From: Gordonia jacobaea
GTDB lineage: Bacteria; Actinomycetota; Actinomycetes; Mycobacteriales; Mycobacteriaceae
Direction: 5' to 3'
Length of the DNA stretch: 64,000 nt
Assembly: GCF_001186365.1 (NCBI RefSeq)
Contig: NZ_LDTZ01000022.1
Coordinates: forward strand, 1 to 64,000
The position numbers and the translations under genes are program-made. The notes below the pieces were generated by a model. It worked only from the letters and a program-made list of their open reading frames with translations, had not been told where the DNA came from and searched no databases. Shown here piece after piece: positions 33,200 through 44,205 of this stretch. Position 1 is the stretch's first letter, and each line of letters starts with the position of its first letter.

Positions 33200-35953
33200 A
33201 TGAAAGGCGCGGTACCCTCCCCACGAAGCGGTCAGGACGGCGAGGGTGAACCCGACGCACTCGAAGTAGACACAATCGCGGCAGCTCCGCCGATTCTGAG
33301 TCTGCGTTTCGCGCCACCGTCATTACCTCCCGGGTTTGTGGTGCGTTCTCGCATCGACGAGATGCTCGACGCTGCACGGGGCGGCGACGTGACCTTGGTG
33401 TGTGCCGGGGCCGGGTACGGGAAGACTCTTGCTGTCGCGGCTTGGGCGCAAAGCGTACATCGGCTCGATCGGACCGCATGGCTCGCCGCGGGCGAAGGCG
33501 TAGGCGTTGCGGCGTTTTGGCATGACGTGATCGTGGCACTTCGAATGCTTCCGGTCGTGGCCGACGAAGCGCGGATCGCCGAGTTCATGCCCGGACCCGC
33601 ATTCGGGGATTCTGACGTGGCGGGTCTGGTTGATGCCCTGTCGTCTCTACCAGAGACTGTGACGCTGGTGATCGACGACTTCCATCGCCTCACGTCGGTG
33701 GACCTTCTGAAGTCGATCCACCGAGTGATCGAGTGTGGCGTTCTGACAGTGCATCTGGTTCTCATCTCACGCGTGGAACCGCGAATCCCGATGCGCCGTC
33801 TGCAGGTGATGGGAAGGCTTCGCGAGATCGATGCCGCCGTACTGGCGTTCACGCCAGGCGAAGCTGAAGATCTGTGTGCACGCATCGGATTCGGGCTGGA
33901 CCCGGAGAGCCGGGAGCGTCTGATGAACCGGACGCAAGGCTGGCCCGCCGGAATCCGGTTGGCCTTGCTCAGTGCCACAGTCGAATACGGAGGTGATGTG
34001 CATGCGGCACTGACGGGCTTCGGCGGCGGTGGCAAGCTGGTGGCGTCGTATCTACTCGAAGAGGTACTTGCGAGGGTGGCCAGCTCCGATCGTGAGTTCC
34101 TGCTCGCCACAAGTGTGACGCCCGTTGTCTGTGCGGATCTCGCGCAGGCCTTGACCGGACGTGCTGACAGCCGCGCGATTCTCGAACAATTGGTTGCGCG
34201 AAACGTGTTGACGGTGCGATTGACCGGCCGAGCCGGATGGTTCCGCTATCACCCCCTTCTACGCGAGTTTCTCCGCGACCGACTCACTATTGAACGCCCA
34301 CAGGAGATTTCGACGCTCCATCGGCGGACGGCACAGTGGTACCTGGACAGCGGTGAGCTCATCCCCGGGATCAGGCATCTGGTCGCGGCGGGCGACTGGC
34401 TCGCGGTGGCGAAGGTGGTGGGAAAATCGGCACTCCCACTGATCCTGACGATCCACGGGGGTGAGCTGGCGGCGGCGTTGGCTCCTGCGCTCGACGTCGT
34501 CGAACGCGATCCGCGACCGGAGGTGCTTCTCGCGGCAAGTGTTGTGGCGCATCATTCTCGGGACTTCGTAACCATGCGCCAGAACGCCTTGGATGCCGAG
34601 ACCGCGCTGTTGGCGAGCGGCGTCGAACCACCTCGATGGGCCCAGGTCATCGTCGCGCTGGCGCGGATGGTCGCAGCTCGGGTCTTCACACCCGTGGAAC
34701 TGTACGAGAGTGCGAACGAAGTGCTGACCGTCGCGACCGGGGCATCGCGCAACGAGCTGCCCGCGGTAGGTGCGTACGCGGTCATCGGCCGGACCAACGT
34801 AGCCATCAGCCTCGTTCTTCGCGGCGAATTCGACCGTGCTCGTGTGCATTTGGAAGATGTGCGGGTCGAGGCTGATCGTGCCGGGGTGGCACTCACCTCG
34901 GCTGCGGCGCATGCCTACCTGGCTCTACTGGATGTCATCGCGGGTGACCTCCCGGAAGCGGGACGTCGAAGCGACATGCTCGCGAGACTGGGTGTTCGAC
35001 GCGGTTGGACACAGCAACCCCAGTTGCTTGCGGCCAACGCCGCCTCCGCTTTGGTGCACCTGGAGACAGACGAACTCGACGCCGCAAGCGAGTGCATCGA
35101 CTCCGGCTTCGACCTCGTTCTCCACGGGTCTGATCTGCCTGCGACAGTGGTCCTTCAGATCGCGGCCGTCGGCGTTGCGCTCGCGCGGCGTGAACTGCAT
35201 ACCGCGCGAGCGGCGGCGAGCCGCCTCCGTGCGCTGAGCGCGAGTTGCACTGGACTCCCTCTGCTCGACCACTGGGTTGCGGTCTCGCTGGCCCGCGTCG
35301 AATTACTCTGCGACGACGTCGATTCCGCTGAGAAGATCCTGACCGGGCTGCCCGCATCGACCTCTTCTTCATCGAGCGAATTCAGTGCCGAACTCGTCAC
35401 CATCGCGCGTGCGGAAGTCCTCCTCGCGCAGCATGAACCACGCGCCGCGTTCGACCTTCTGGGTACGCCGGCTCGGTATGCGGCCCACCGCACGCTCGTC
35501 GTCGAGGCCGCGCTGTTGTCAGCGATCGCGGCGGATCGGCTCAGGTTGGACTCGATCGCACTGGAGCGGATGGGGCAGGCCATCGATGCGGCGGCTCCGA
35601 TCGGAGCGCTGCGGCCCTTCGTGGCTCACAGCGAGGAGATCACTGTTCTGCTGGCGCGCTATCGACATCTGAACGCTGAACCCTCAGAACTCGATCGGGC
35701 ACTTCTCGTACGGCTGACAGCTGCCGATGGGGCCGCAACGATTCGACCTGCGACTCCATCGGACCCGCTCACCGAGCGGGAGCTCGCCGTATTGCGTTAT
35801 CTGCCAACGATGTACAAGTCGGCGGAGATAGCCGCGGACCTCTTCGTGTCGGTGAACACCGTGAAGACACACCAGCAGTCGATCTACCGCAAGTTGGGGG
35901 TATCGACACGCCGCGCCGCCGTCGACCGTGCCCGCGAGTGGCGCCTTCTGTAA
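33200..35953 (+). CDS. MalT/LAL-type LuxR-family regulator
   Basis: 917 residues. A STAND ATPase with Walker A CAGAGYGKTLAVAAWAQ (about residue 75) and VTLVIDDFHRLTS, a long TPR-like helical region, and a C-terminal GerE helix-turn-helix: LTERELAVLRYLPTMYKSAE, then VSVNTVKTHQQSIYRKLGVS. Large LuxR regulators of this design bind a ligand and ATP before activating a nearby target. The preceding cluster (28.8-33.1 kb) and the ClC and DUF2254 genes after it are the nearest candidates. Confidence 0.9.
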   Translation: MKGAVPSPRSGQDGEGEPDALEVDTIAAAPPILSLRFAPPSLPPGFVVRSRIDEMLDAARGGDVTLVCAGAGYGKTLAVAAWAQSVHRLDRTAWLAAGEGVGVAAFWHDVIVALRMLPVVADEARIAEFMPGPAFGDSDVAGLVDALSSLPETVTLVIDDFHRLTSVDLLKSIHRVIECGVLTVHLVLISRVEPRIPMRRLQVMGRLREIDAAVLAFTPGEAEDLCARIGFGLDPESRERLMNRTQGWPAGIRLALLSATVEYGGDVHAALTGFGGGGKLVASYLLEEVLARVASSDREFLLATSVTPVVCADLAQALTGRADSRAILEQLVARNVLTVRLTGRAGWFRYHPLLREFLRDRLTIERPQEISTLHRRTAQWYLDSGELIPGIRHLVAAGDWLAVAKVVGKSALPLILTIHGGELAAALAPALDVVERDPRPEVLLAASVVAHHSRDFVTMRQNALDAETALLASGVEPPRWAQVIVALARMVAARVFTPVELYESANEVLTVATGASRNELPAVGAYAVIGRTNVAISLVLRGEFDRARVHLEDVRVEADRAGVALTSAAAHAYLALLDVIAGDLPEAGRRSDMLARLGVRRGWTQQPQLLAANAASALVHLETDELDAASECIDSGFDLVLHGSDLPATVVLQIAAVGVALARRELHTARAAASRLRALSASCTGLPLLDHWVAVSLARVELLCDDVDSAEKILTGLPASTSSSSSEFSAELVTIARAEVLLAQHEPRAAFDLLGTPARYAAHRTLVVEAALLSAIAADRLRLDSIALERMGQAIDAAAPIGALRPFVAHSEEITVLLARYRHLNAEPSELDRALLVRLTAADGAATIRPATPSDPLTERELAVLRYLPTMYKSAEIAADLFVSVNTVKTHQQSIYRKLGVSTRRAAVDRAREWRLL

Positions 35954-36008
35954 AACGCAGCTGAGGACAATGGCTGCGGGGACTATGGCTGGCCGTACGC
36001 AGTGCGCG

Positions 36009-37313
36009 TCAGGTGCTCCCTGCCGCGTCGGGGCTCGGGTCGTCGACCGGCTTCGCACGCAATTCGGGGGCATTGGCCACGACAAGCCACGCGGCCAGCG
36101 TCGCGAACAGGAGCGGTATCAACAGATCGAGTTGCGGCACAACAGCGAGTCCGAGGAAGAGGCTGATCCAGCCGTTCCGTGTTGCCGCGACGACGATCCC
36201 GACGATGCTCGCGGCCACCGTGATCGTCAACGGAAGCGACGGCCACAGCACGTGCATGCCGAATCCCGCTGCGGCACCGGCGAAGACAGACGGAAAGATG
36301 CGACCACCACGGAAGCCGCCCGCGCTGGCCAACAGCATGGCACACATCTTGATGCCTGCGAACGCGAAGAACCCGAGGGCGGTCGTGGTCCCGATCCGGT
36401 CGGGCAGTTCCTTCATCTGATCGAGGCCCTTGAACAGCGTGATCGTTCCGCCAAGGATGCCGAGGCCGCCGAGGATCGCTCCCACCAATGTCAACCGGAT
36501 GATGGGGTCTCGTAGCGAGCGATGCAGCACGCGGTGCAGCGGATCGAACACGAAGGCCGCGACAACACCGCATGCGGCGATGACCACGGCTACCCCGACG
36601 GCGATCAAGGTGTCGATGATGCTGCCAACCTTTTCCTCCGGTAGGTCGATCGACATCGTGAGGTCGGTGAAGCGCAGGATGACGAACGATCCGGTAGCCG
36701 CCGCGACCAGGGGCAAATACAGGCGATTCCACAGGGGAATTCGCTGATCGCCGGGATTGGCCTCCGACAGCATGAGGGCCGCGGCGACCGGGGTTCCGAA
36801 CAGTGCGCCGAGTGTCGCAGCAGTTGAGAGGCCCATCCACTGGGTCTGGTCGATCCTCGGAATCAGGCGCACACCGACGGCCACCACGATCGCCGCATTG
36901 ATGACCATGATCGGGCTCTCCGGACCGAGGCTGACGCCGCCTGCCAGCGCCAGGATCGCCGCGATCGCGAGGCCGGGGGTTGCACCGACGGCGATCGGTG
37001 TGGACACCAACTCCTGCGTCGCGGGATCATCTCCGGCGTGGCCGGGAGCGAATCGGATCACCAGTCCCACCAGAACGCCCGCGATGGTCAGCACGAGCAG
37101 AATCCACCACCAGGTGCTGTCGGTGATGCCCAGCCACGACGTCACGGTGTGCCAGAGGAAGTGTTCGAGAGTGCTGGCGACGGCCGAGATTCCCCACAGC
37201 AGCAGGGCACATACGACACCCACGAGTAGGGCGACAGGTGTGAGTGCGAGTAGTTTCCCGACGGGTACTCGCGTCGAGTCCTGCTGTCCGGTTCCGGTGG
37301 TCGCCTCACTCAT
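36009..37313 (-). CDS. ClC-family chloride channel/transporter
   Basis: 434 residues and about 10-11 membrane helices. Selectivity motifs are visible: GGVSLGPESPI (the GxEGP-like region, with E replaced by GPES as in many bacterial ClC proteins), LFGTPVAAALMLSE and FRGGRIFPSVFAGAAAG. A chloride/proton antiporter or channel in the inner membrane, often linked to acid or osmotic stress. It converges with the LuxR gene; no hairpin is seen in the 55-bp gap. Confidence 0.87.
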   Translation of the reverse strand: MSEATTGTGQQDSTRVPVGKLLALTPVALLVGVVCALLLWGISAVASTLEHFLWHTVTSWLGITDSTWWWILLVLTIAGVLVGLVIRFAPGHAGDDPATQELVSTPIAVGATPGLAIAAILALAGGVSLGPESPIMVINAAIVVAVGVRLIPRIDQTQWMGLSTAATLGALFGTPVAAALMLSEANPGDQRIPLWNRLYLPLVAAATGSFVILRFTDLTMSIDLPEEKVGSIIDTLIAVGVAVVIAACGVVAAFVFDPLHRVLHRSLRDPIIRLTLVGAILGGLGILGGTITLFKGLDQMKELPDRIGTTTALGFFAFAGIKMCAMLLASAGGFRGGRIFPSVFAGAAAGFGMHVLWPSLPLTITVAASIVGIVVAATRNGWISLFLGLAVVPQLDLLIPLLFATLAAWLVVANAPELRAKPVDDPSPDAAGST

Positions 37314-37365
37314 GACTTCAACTGTCGCGCATCCGAAGTCGGTTCACACCACGAAACGCAGAGGT

Positions 37366-38592
37366 TCACTGATCGAGGGTGGGGAATCGGTCGGCCCGCG
37401 CCTGTGCGACCCACGTGCGTCGTCGCGCGAGTTGCGTACGTTGTTCGACGGTTGCCGCGACGGTCGATACGCGAGTGAGTGCCGCGTCGAGTCGGGCGAG
37501 CATCAATGGGGATTCGAGCGAGGCTGCGATGACATCGTCGAATCCGACGACGAGCATGTCCGTCCACGACGGTCGGGGGACCACGAGCCTGAGATGACCA
37601 CCGGCATCGCGCCAGCGCCGCGCGCTCTCGTCGATAGACGTCGCGGATACCAACAGGAATTCGATCTGGTCGACCGCCTGCGCCGCGGTCGCGGGATCGT
37701 TGATCGCAGGCGACATGGCACGGAGTGCGATATCGGCGATGAGGCGGAATGCCAGGAGCGAATCGCCGTCGAATGTGCGTTCCGGCCCGGTGTCGAGCGC
37801 AGCGAAGAAGGCTCCGGTATCGATCTCTCCGGTGTCGCTGTCGCTGTCGCCGTTGCCGTTCCTTTGTGCGGCAGGACCGTACACGTGGGCGAGCGTAGCG
37901 CCTGCGCGCAGTGTTGACCCGACCGTCTGCTCCATGACGATCACGGCGTCAGCGGATTCGGCGAGGTGAACCAGCCTCTCGACGTGTAATCGCTGCAGTA
38001 CCAACGGATTGCGAGACCACGGGATGCTGTGCGGTTCGGCAGTGGAGTCGACGGGTTGCTGCGGGTCGAGGTCGTCGCTCGTGGGGTACGTCGCGACAAT
38101 CGATTGCTGACCGTGTTCGCAGATCGTCGTCAATACCGGCGAGATCTGGGTTGCGGCAAGGGCATTGGCCAGTACCACGCGCAACAGCACAAGCACGGCC
38201 AAGGTACCCACGACCGCCACGAGCGGAACACTCGCCGAGATCGTGTCCCGGCTGCCCGACGCGAGGATCGCGGTGATGCAGAAAACGATGACGCTCATTG
38301 CCACGGCGGCTGTACGCCAGACGATGGGAGCGTCCCGGAAGAGCGTCAGTCGGGGTGTGAAAGTGGTTGCCACCCATTGGACTACGAGGAACAGCAACGA
38401 AAAGATCACTGCAAGTGTGCCGAACACCGCGCCGCCGAGGCCGATGAGAACGGTCGCGACCGATGACGTTGAGATCTGTGGAGCGGCTCCGATGTGCGTC
38501 AGGCCGATTGCTGCCCCGGCACCGAACAGCACGCCGATGGTCTGTGTCAGGCCGGCGCGTGCACGCCTTCCGAGCGTGTCGAGGCCGGTCAT
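37366..38592 (-). CDS. DUF2254 membrane protein
   Basis: 408 residues. The first ~160 hold four membrane helices (AVFGTLAVIFSLLFLVVQWV, AVAMSVIVFCITAILA); the rest is soluble. Family text includes SPRLTLF-like FTPRLTLFRD, GDSLLAFRLIADIALRAMSP and AINDPATAAQAVDQIEF. Function unknown. It lies 52 bp upstream of the ClC gene on the same strand, so the two may be co-transcribed. Confidence 0.85.
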   Translation of the reverse strand: MTGLDTLGRRARAGLTQTIGVLFGAGAAIGLTHIGAAPQISTSSVATVLIGLGGAVFGTLAVIFSLLFLVVQWVATTFTPRLTLFRDAPIVWRTAAVAMSVIVFCITAILASGSRDTISASVPLVAVVGTLAVLVLLRVVLANALAATQISPVLTTICEHGQQSIVATYPTSDDLDPQQPVDSTAEPHSIPWSRNPLVLQRLHVERLVHLAESADAVIVMEQTVGSTLRAGATLAHVYGPAAQRNGNGDSDSDTGEIDTGAFFAALDTGPERTFDGDSLLAFRLIADIALRAMSPAINDPATAAQAVDQIEFLLVSATSIDESARRWRDAGGHLRLVVPRPSWTDMLVVGFDDVIAASLESPLMLARLDAALTRVSTVAATVEQRTQLARRRTWVAQARADRFPTLDQ

Positions 38593-38674
38593 GGGGCAGG
38601 GTTTTTGGTTCGGCGTCGAACTGTCATCACACCGACCACCTTCGCGACGCTCTCCACAGCTGCCGTCTCACAAA

Positions 38675-38784
38675 CTACAGGGTGACACGGGTCTACAGGG
38701 TGGAACCGGACTACAGGGTGAAGCCGAACTACGGGGTGAAGCCGAACTACAGAGGGTGGAACCGAACCACAGGGTCGACTTCGG
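38675..38784. repeat. Six degenerate 18-bp tandem repeats (CTACAGGGTGAAGCCGAA type)
   Basis: Units begin at 38675, 38693, 38711, 38729, 38747 (20 bp) and 38767; the middle ones differ by 1-3 bases. Intergenic, upstream of DUF2254 and beyond the end of leuA. A VNTR-type locus. Confidence 0.9.
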
Positions 38785-38822
38785 ACACGGGCTCACGTCG
38801 GTTACGAGTGTCGCGCAGACGG

Positions 38823-38879
38823 AATGGGCCGAAACCTCGCGCGCGGGGATCGCCCGCTTGACGAGAGTTTCGGCCCATT
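38823..38879 (-). terminator. Hairpin downstream of leuA
   Basis: AATGGGCCGAAAC (38823-38835) pairs with GTTTCGGCCCATT (38867-38879), extended by CTCG/CGAG with a 1-nt bulge; 63 bp past the leuA stop, no T run. Confidence 0.6.
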
Positions 38880-38941
38880 GCCTGACACAGCGACGGCGGG
38901 GGGTACCCGCGTCACCGTGAGTTCATCGGTGAGAGAAAGGT

Positions 38942-40816
<1,875 letters not shown>

Positions 40817-40830
40817 TCAGATTGGGGAGT

Positions 40831-40869
40831 GACCGGCGCGTGATGAGGCCCCGCGACGGAGGGCCGGTC
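40831..40869 (-). promoter_or_regulatory. leuA leader: mutually exclusive hairpins
   Basis: Between the leader-peptide stop and leuA, GACCGGC (40831-40837) can pair with GCCGGTC (40863-40869), while GGCCC (40847-40851) can pair with GGGCC (40861-40865). The second pair shares bases with the first, so only one can form. No U tract follows, so Rho-dependent or translational attenuation is as likely as an intrinsic terminator. Confidence 0.5.
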
Positions 40870-40872
40870 GTG

Positions 40873-40914
40873 TCAGACCCCGCCGCGGCAACCGAGAAGG
40901 AGTGCACGCTGCAT
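40873..40914 (-). CDS. Leucine leader peptide of leuA (13 aa)
   Basis: ATG 40914 opens MQRALLLGCRGGV and stops at 40873. Three consecutive leucine codons (CTC, CTT, CTC) in 13 residues, ending 80 nt before the leuA ATG and followed by competing hairpins, are the hallmark of ribosome-mediated attenuation. A full promoter (TTGATC, 18 bp, TACATT) ends 7 nt before its ATG, so the leader is itself translated from a leaderless mRNA. Confidence 0.7.
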   Translation of the reverse strand: MQRALLLGCRGGV

Positions 40915-40921
40915 GCGAGTA

Positions 40922-40951
40922 AATGTACTCCCCGGGCTGGTCGTCGATCAA
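40922..40951 (-). promoter_or_regulatory. leuA promoter: TTGATC-18-TACATT
   Basis: -35 TTGATC at 40951-40946, 18-bp spacer, -10 TACATT at 40927-40922, then 7 nt to the leader-peptide ATG. Confidence 0.6.
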
Positions 40952-41000
40952 ATGAGGTCAGTCGTTCGGACTCTAGGTCCGCATTGTCCGAACTCGCATG

Positions 41001-42644
41001 TCAGGGGTCCTCGGGTGTGTGAACGAGGGTGCGATGCATGCGCAGGGTGCTCCGGATTCCGGGAGCGATCGGAGTCGACGGATCGGTGCGGTAGCACCAG
41101 TCGAGTGCTTCGTATCCCACCCGACACAGCGCGATGTGGCGCGGCCACCGCGGTGTTGCCCAGTCCGGTTCGTCGCTGGCGCTGTCGGTTGCACTCATCT
41201 CGGCCTCGAGCAGCGACCACTGCAGGTCACGCCGGGCCGCGAGCATGCGCGGTGAACCGATCGGTGAGAGCGCGGCGTCGTCGAGGAGATGGTCGACGTT
41301 GTCGAGGACGTCGGTGTCGGCGCGTGCCCACGTGCGTCGGTGCGCATGCGGAAGCAGCCACAACAGTGCTGCGACAGCCAACCCGACGCCGAGCAGCGTT
41401 TCGAGGAAGCGGTCTCGCACGGGGATGGTGATGTCGGATTCAGGGTTGCCCATGAGCATGGCGAGAGGAGTGATGAACGAGACCGCGACGCCGTAGTTGC
41501 CGACGATCGTCAGCTCGATCAGCACGTTGAGCACGGCGATCACCACGATGAGCCACAGTGTGGTGAGGCCGAGGTGGTGGAGTCCGACGAAGATCACCAG
41601 GCCGACGATGGTTCCCGCGAGTCGGTGTGTTGCGCGGATGACGCCCCGGATGCGGTCGGGCCCCAACTGCAGCACCAGGACGGTGCCGAGGATTGCCCAG
41701 TCCGGTCGCGAGAGACCGATCGCGAGCGACGCCACGCCCGCGACCAGCGCGGTGAGTGCGACTCGCGCAGTGGTGACGCGTGCATGGCTATAGCGGCGAA
41801 GTGCCGTGGACAGGCGGTGTCGCACCGATGGTCGACGCAGCGGCGGCGACAGCGGACCCGGCGGTGCCACGTGGAACTGATGCAACGACGTCCAGAGCCG
41901 TTGGGCGAGTGGAGTGTCGGTGGCAGCGGCGTCGTGCAGGACCGTCCACGCGTTGAGCGTCGACATCGCCACACCGTGCCGATGTGCGGGATCGGTGGAC
42001 TGGTTGTCGGCGAGGTAGGCGTCGATCGTCTCGATCGCGGCGAGCGTCGCCGCAGTCTGTGGCCCTTCCGGACGCCACAGTGCCGGTGCCATTCCGACGA
42101 TCAGTGAACTCAATCCGCCTGCGCACGTCGCGATGACCAGCGCGGAAACGTCGACGCCGTGTCCGGTCACCACGGACGAGATGCAGGCCGTGAGCACGAA
42201 GAAGAACGGACCGGGCGGACCGAGTCGCATGGCGTTGACGGTGAACACCGTCGCCGACGCCCACGCCACGAGAGCGACGACCACCGTCAGCGCGATCGCT
42301 GTGTTCGGGTGCGGACCGGCGAAGTGGCCGAGAAGCCCGAACAGTGTGGCCGCGGCGATCAGTACGGCGGCCGCGAGCACGATCGCCCGCCACCGCACTC
42401 GGTATGGGCGCTTCTCGCCGTAGAGCACGGCGAAGGCGCCGAGCGCCGCGAGTAGCGAGTCGCGCTCGAATCCGACGGCGAGCAGGACGCACGCGGGCAC
42501 CGCAAACGCGAGACCCGCTCGGATGGCCGCGGGCCAGCGCCCGCGAACGTCGGGGATCGCGAACAGTGCGCGCCTGACGTGCAGGCGAGGGGGAGGCTGT
42601 GGTCTGAACGGTTCAGCTGGTGTTGGCGAGTCAGAGCCGGGCAC
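41001..42644 (-). CDS. FUSC-family membrane protein
   Basis: 547 residues. Two blocks of membrane helices (about 40-190 and 310-430) around soluble segments, the fusaric-acid-resistance (FUSC/YccS-like) layout. Landmarks: IRAGLAFAVPACVLLAVGF, LGAFAVLYGEKRPYRVRW and DWAILGTVLVLQLGPDRIRG with ATHRLAGTIVGLVIFV. Probably an aromatic-acid or general efflux component; a partner was not found. It sits beyond the leuA leader on the same strand, so its 3' end borders the leuA promoter. Confidence 0.82.
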   Translation of the reverse strand: MPGSDSPTPAEPFRPQPPPRLHVRRALFAIPDVRGRWPAAIRAGLAFAVPACVLLAVGFERDSLLAALGAFAVLYGEKRPYRVRWRAIVLAAAVLIAAATLFGLLGHFAGPHPNTAIALTVVVALVAWASATVFTVNAMRLGPPGPFFFVLTACISSVVTGHGVDVSALVIATCAGGLSSLIVGMAPALWRPEGPQTAATLAAIETIDAYLADNQSTDPAHRHGVAMSTLNAWTVLHDAAATDTPLAQRLWTSLHQFHVAPPGPLSPPLRRPSVRHRLSTALRRYSHARVTTARVALTALVAGVASLAIGLSRPDWAILGTVLVLQLGPDRIRGVIRATHRLAGTIVGLVIFVGLHHLGLTTLWLIVVIAVLNVLIELTIVGNYGVAVSFITPLAMLMGNPESDITIPVRDRFLETLLGVGLAVAALLWLLPHAHRRTWARADTDVLDNVDHLLDDAALSPIGSPRMLAARRDLQWSLLEAEMSATDSASDEPDWATPRWPRHIALCRVGYEALDWCYRTDPSTPIAPGIRSTLRMHRTLVHTPEDP

Positions 42645-42650
42645 CGGTCA

Positions 42651-42656
42651 ACCCTA
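42651..42656 (-). promoter_or_regulatory. -10 box TAGGGT for the FUSC gene
   Basis: TAGGGT then 6 nt then GTG 42644 on the minus strand. It lies immediately after the stop of the upstream GH16 gene. Confidence 0.45.
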
Positions 42657-42668
42657 CGGCCGGGTCGG

Positions 42669-43526
42669 TCAGGGGGTGTAGCGCAGCCAGTCGACCTTCA
42701 TCGTCGCCGGGTTGGGCGTGGCAGAGTTCGTCGGACCAGGCCAGACACCACCGATGGCCAGGTTCAGGATCGGGTACATCGGCTTGTCGAAGACCCACCG
42801 CTGGCCGGCGGTGAGGTCGGCTCGATTGACGGTGTACACCGACTGCCCGTCGAAGAGGAACGTGATCGAGGTGGCCGTCTTGCGGACGCCGTAGGTGTGG
42901 AAGTCGGTGGGGTCGATGCCCGTGATGTCGGAGCCGCGCTGGTACTTGCCGTTGGCGCCGTCGGGAAGCGGGATGGCGTCGGGCAGGATGTCGCGCAACG
43001 ACCCGGCGTCGGCCGAACCGAAGCCGTCGGAACCGGTCGGGCCGTGAACGCCGATGTGCACGAAGTTGTAGCTGTTGATGTGTTCGGCGATATCGATCTC
43101 GCCGGACTCCGGGAACCCGACTTCCCAGATGTCGGCTCCGAGTAGCCAGAACCCGCTGTGCAGGCCGGCGCCGGTGGGAAGTGAGAGCCGCGCGGAGATG
43201 GTGCCGTAGGTGAATTCGCGCTTGTCCTTGGTGTTCAGCCGGGCCGACGTCCACCCGCTACCGGAGTTCTTGGCCTCGATGAGAAGATTTCCGCTTCCGT
43301 CGAGGCGTGAGTTCTCTCGGCTCGAGGTGTAGGTCTGCTTTTCGTCGTTACCCCAGCCCCCGCCTCCGGTTTCGTAATTCCACAGGGCGCTGTTGGGAGC
43401 CGATCCGGCCGCACCGTTGAACTCGTCCGAGAATGCCGTGTCTGCCGCATGGGCGGCCGGAGCGGCCGTGGTCACGGCAGCACCGATGCTGCCGACGGTC
43501 AGGGCTGTCACGATCGCACGACGCAT
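42669..43526 (-). CDS. Secreted GH16 glycoside hydrolase (beta-glucanase/laminarinase type)
   Basis: 285 residues. A Sec signal peptide (RRAIVTALTVGSIGAAVTTA, cleavage near AHAA) is followed by a complete GH16 jelly roll: WNYETGGGGWGNDEKQTYTS, FTYGTISARLSLPTGAGLHS, catalytic ESGEIDIAEHIN (E-x-D-x-x-E, nucleophile and acid/base), and PMYPILNLAIGGVWPG. GH16 enzymes cut beta-1,3 or beta-1,3/1,4 glucans outside the cell. GTG 43535 is an alternative start. The possible IdeR-like box overlaps its start. Confidence 0.9.
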   Translation of the reverse strand: MRRAIVTALTVGSIGAAVTTAAPAAHAADTAFSDEFNGAAGSAPNSALWNYETGGGGWGNDEKQTYTSSRENSRLDGSGNLLIEAKNSGSGWTSARLNTKDKREFTYGTISARLSLPTGAGLHSGFWLLGADIWEVGFPESGEIDIAEHINSYNFVHIGVHGPTGSDGFGSADAGSLRDILPDAIPLPDGANGKYQRGSDITGIDPTDFHTYGVRKTATSITFLFDGQSVYTVNRADLTAGQRWVFDKPMYPILNLAIGGVWPGPTNSATPNPATMKVDWLRYTP

Positions 43527-43533
43527 GAGTTTC

Positions 43534-43552
43534 ACAGGCTAGGCTTACCATA
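43534..43552. promoter_or_regulatory. Possible IdeR/DtxR-type iron box
   Basis: ACAGGCTAGGCTTACCATA matches the remembered 19-bp consensus TTAGGTTAGGCTAACCTAA at 13 positions. It overlaps the GH16 start and lies 213 bp upstream of the hemophore-like gene; the match is only moderate. Confidence 0.3.
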
Positions 43553-43764
43553 GTTTGCGGCCCGCCACATTGGGGTGTTCTGTCGGATTAGTGGCGAAAA
43601 AGGATACTTTGGCGCCGACTGAAAGTCTCTTTGCCTGAGCATTACTGGGCGTTCGCACTGTGAATTCTCAGGCGGCACTTAGCTTTTGGGCGTTTGCTTC
43701 GAGGAGCCGCCGGAAGGTTGGCTGCGACACTCAACCGCGAGTGTGTGCCGAGAAAGGTAGAGAC

Positions 43765-44199
43765 ATGTCACGTTTGTTCACCGGAGCGACGGCACGTCGC
43801 ATCACTGTCGCGTTGGCCGGTGTCGGCGTCGCGAGCGCGATCGCGACGGGCGGAGTGGCGAACGCCGCTCCGGCCCCGCATGAGGCAAAACCCGCACCCG
43901 CGCAGACAACCCCGGTGCCCGGCACCAAGTGCACGTTGGCCGGAGTCGAGAAGGCGTTGGCCAAGGAAGACCCCGCGCTGTGGAAAGAGATCCAGTCTCA
44001 TCCGCGCGCCAAGGAGCATTTCGAGAACACGATCGTGCTGACCCCTGCTCAGCGCAAGCAGCAGCGTGAAGAGATGCGCAAGAAGCACCCGGAGCGCGCC
44101 GAGATCAAGAACTTCCTGCGCGACCATGGCATCGCCAAGAAGGATCGCAGCGCGCACCGGGCCGCGATCAAGAAGGCGCTCGAGACCTGCAGCGGGTAG
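43765..44199 (+). CDS. Secreted hemophore-related protein
   Basis: 144 residues from ATG 43765, 7 nt after AGAAAGG. Signal peptide ITVALAGVGVASAIATGGVA with cleavage near ANAAPAP. The mature protein is helical, with two cysteines (TKCTLAGVEKAL and ETCSG at the very end) likely bridged, as in mycobacterial heme-binding proteins of the Rv0203-related family. These carry heme outside the membrane for uptake. No MmpL-type heme importer is nearby. The intergenic 43536-43764 holds only the possible iron box. Confidence 0.75.
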   Translation: MSRLFTGATARRITVALAGVGVASAIATGGVANAAPAPHEAKPAPAQTTPVPGTKCTLAGVEKALAKEDPALWKEIQSHPRAKEHFENTIVLTPAQRKQQREEMRKKHPERAEIKNFLRDHGIAKKDRSAHRAAIKKALETCSG

Positions 44200-44205
44200 A
44201 GGCGC

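Larger units (their letters stand above)
38593..38941. other. 349-bp intergenic region: tandem repeats and a hairpin, no gene seen
   Basis: Between the DUF2254 start and the leuA stop, both on the minus strand. It holds the 18-bp tandem array (38675-38784) and the leuA terminator hairpin (38823-38879). Open frames across it are built from the repeats and do not look like proteins. No convincing promoter for the DUF2254 gene was identified. Confidence 0.7.

Noticed and set aside
38675..38784. Could the tandem repeat be a CRISPR array
   Set aside because: The units are directly adjacent with no spacers and no cas genes are present.
38463..38861. Open frame with repeated YRVKPN-like text across the 18-bp tandem repeats
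   Set aside because: The peptide is produced by the DNA repeat itself; there is no ribosome site and the frame crosses an intergenic region and a neighbouring gene start.
43534..43552. Confident iron regulation of the hemophore-like gene
   Set aside because: The IdeR-like match is only 13 of 19 and is 213 bp from the hemophore start, so it is kept as a low-confidence site only.
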